Origin: JAHFLD01 sp964367145
GTDB taxonomy: Bacteria; Patescibacteriota; Minisyncoccia; UBA6257; 1-14-0-10-40-38
Length of the DNA stretch: 6,022 nucleotides
Assembly (NCBI GenBank): GCA_964367145.1
Contig: CAYIWJ010000023.1
Location: forward strand, 1-6,022
Direction: 5' to 3'
The notes under the pieces were generated by a model. It saw nothing but the letters and a program-made list of their open reading frames with translations, searched no databases and was not told the DNA's origin. Made by a program: the position numbers and the translations under genes. Positions 5,667 to 6,022 of this stretch are shown here, piece after piece (position 1 is the first letter of the stretch; every line of letters begins with the position of its first letter).

Positions 5667-5672
5667 CAATTT

Positions 5673-6022
5673 ATGATTCGTTTTTTATTTTCAACGCTTA
5701 CTATTTTAGCTGTTTTCTTCGGCTTTATCTACTTCGCACCAGCGGGGCTTAAAACTAAAATTTGGCGTGGGGCGGGGCAACTTTTACCAGAGAGCCTGAC
5801 TTCCCAGGCGGAAACTTTATTCAAAAAACCGGTTGAGGCGCGCGCGGAACTGATTCAAAAACTTGCCACTAATTTTGAGGAGCTAAAAAAGAACGCGCCC
5901 GGAACGGCGGCACAACTGATCGCCGATTCAGAAGATGCCTTGCAAGATTTGGTGGCTAAAAATGAGAGTTTGTCGCTGACAGAACTTATTAAGAGTAAGG
6001 CGGTGGATTTATTTTTGCCCAA
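5673..6022 (+). CDS. Unrecognised membrane-anchored protein, 3' end beyond the window
   Basis: An open frame runs from ATG at 5673 to the window edge, giving 116 complete codons with no stop. The N-terminus (MIRFLFSTLTILAVFFGF, then IYFAP) is a single hydrophobic signal-anchor at about residues 2-23. After it comes a mostly helical, Glu/Lys/Ala/Leu-rich region containing EARAELIQKLATNFEELKK and LIADSEDALQDLVAKNESL, which may form a coiled coil outside the membrane. No known domain was recognised. Support for a real gene: a perfect TATAAT 6 nt before the ATG, an uninterrupted frame, base composition like its neighbours, and an N-terminal anchor. It is divergent from the methyltransferase gene with 14 bp between start codons. 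The function cannot be stated. Confidence 0.75.
   Translation, partial: MIRFLFSTLTILAVFFGFIYFAPAGLKTKIWRGAGQLLPESLTSQAETLFKKPVEARAELIQKLATNFEELKKNAPGTAAQLIADSEDALQDLVAKNESLSLTELIKSKAVDLFLP

Overview
The window looks like a compact stretch of a small bacterial genome, most likely a member of the Candidate Phyla Radiation (Patescibacteria). This is inferred from the short intergenic gaps, the mix of housekeeping genes, and several genes whose ATG lies 6-7 nt after a TATAAT-like box with no Shine-Dalgarno. No rRNA or marker gene is present to settle the taxonomy. Seven genes are on the minus strand and one partial gene is on the plus strand. No tRNA, rRNA, CRISPR array, insertion sequence or origin was seen.

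Reading down the minus strand from the right, positions 5658-4709 hold a SpoU/TrmH-type RNA methyltransferase and a membrane-anchored DUF192 protein, joined by an ATGA stop/start overlap. Glyceraldehyde-3-phosphate dehydrogenase (gap) and a 117-residue acidic/basic protein built from two copies of a 51-residue repeat follow, with only 7 nt between them. Next is a membrane-anchored CapA-family (PGA_cap metallophosphatase-like) protein. Facing away from the methyltransferase across a 14-bp gap is the start of an unrecognised membrane-anchored protein on the plus strand (5673 to the window end).

From 2135 to 483 lies what looks like a self-contained expression cassette. It has a consensus-like TTGACA/extended -10 promoter whose -35 is embedded in the last codons of capA, a roughly 50-nt leader with a Shine-Dalgarno, and one gene for a 496-residue secreted protein. 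It ends with two hairpins in tandem, the second a strong rho-independent terminator. This gene is visibly more GC-rich than its neighbours, its protein has almost no lysine, and it resembles secreted beta-sandwich proteins of Planctomycetes-like bacteria. It is the odd one out and the best candidate for horizontally acquired or specialised cargo. Beyond it, rpiB (ribose-5-phosphate isomerase B) runs off the left edge, with its own TATACT box 6 nt before the ATG.

Functionally, gap (lower glycolysis) and rpiB (pentose phosphate interconversion) supply central carbon metabolism, and the methyltransferase modifies RNA. DUF192, CapA, the 496-residue protein and the divergent 5673 product are all predicted to act at or outside the membrane. 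Nothing in the sequence ties these into one dedicated system. The most notable features are the repeated leaderless-type gene starts and the contrast between them and the UTR-bearing secreted-protein cassette.
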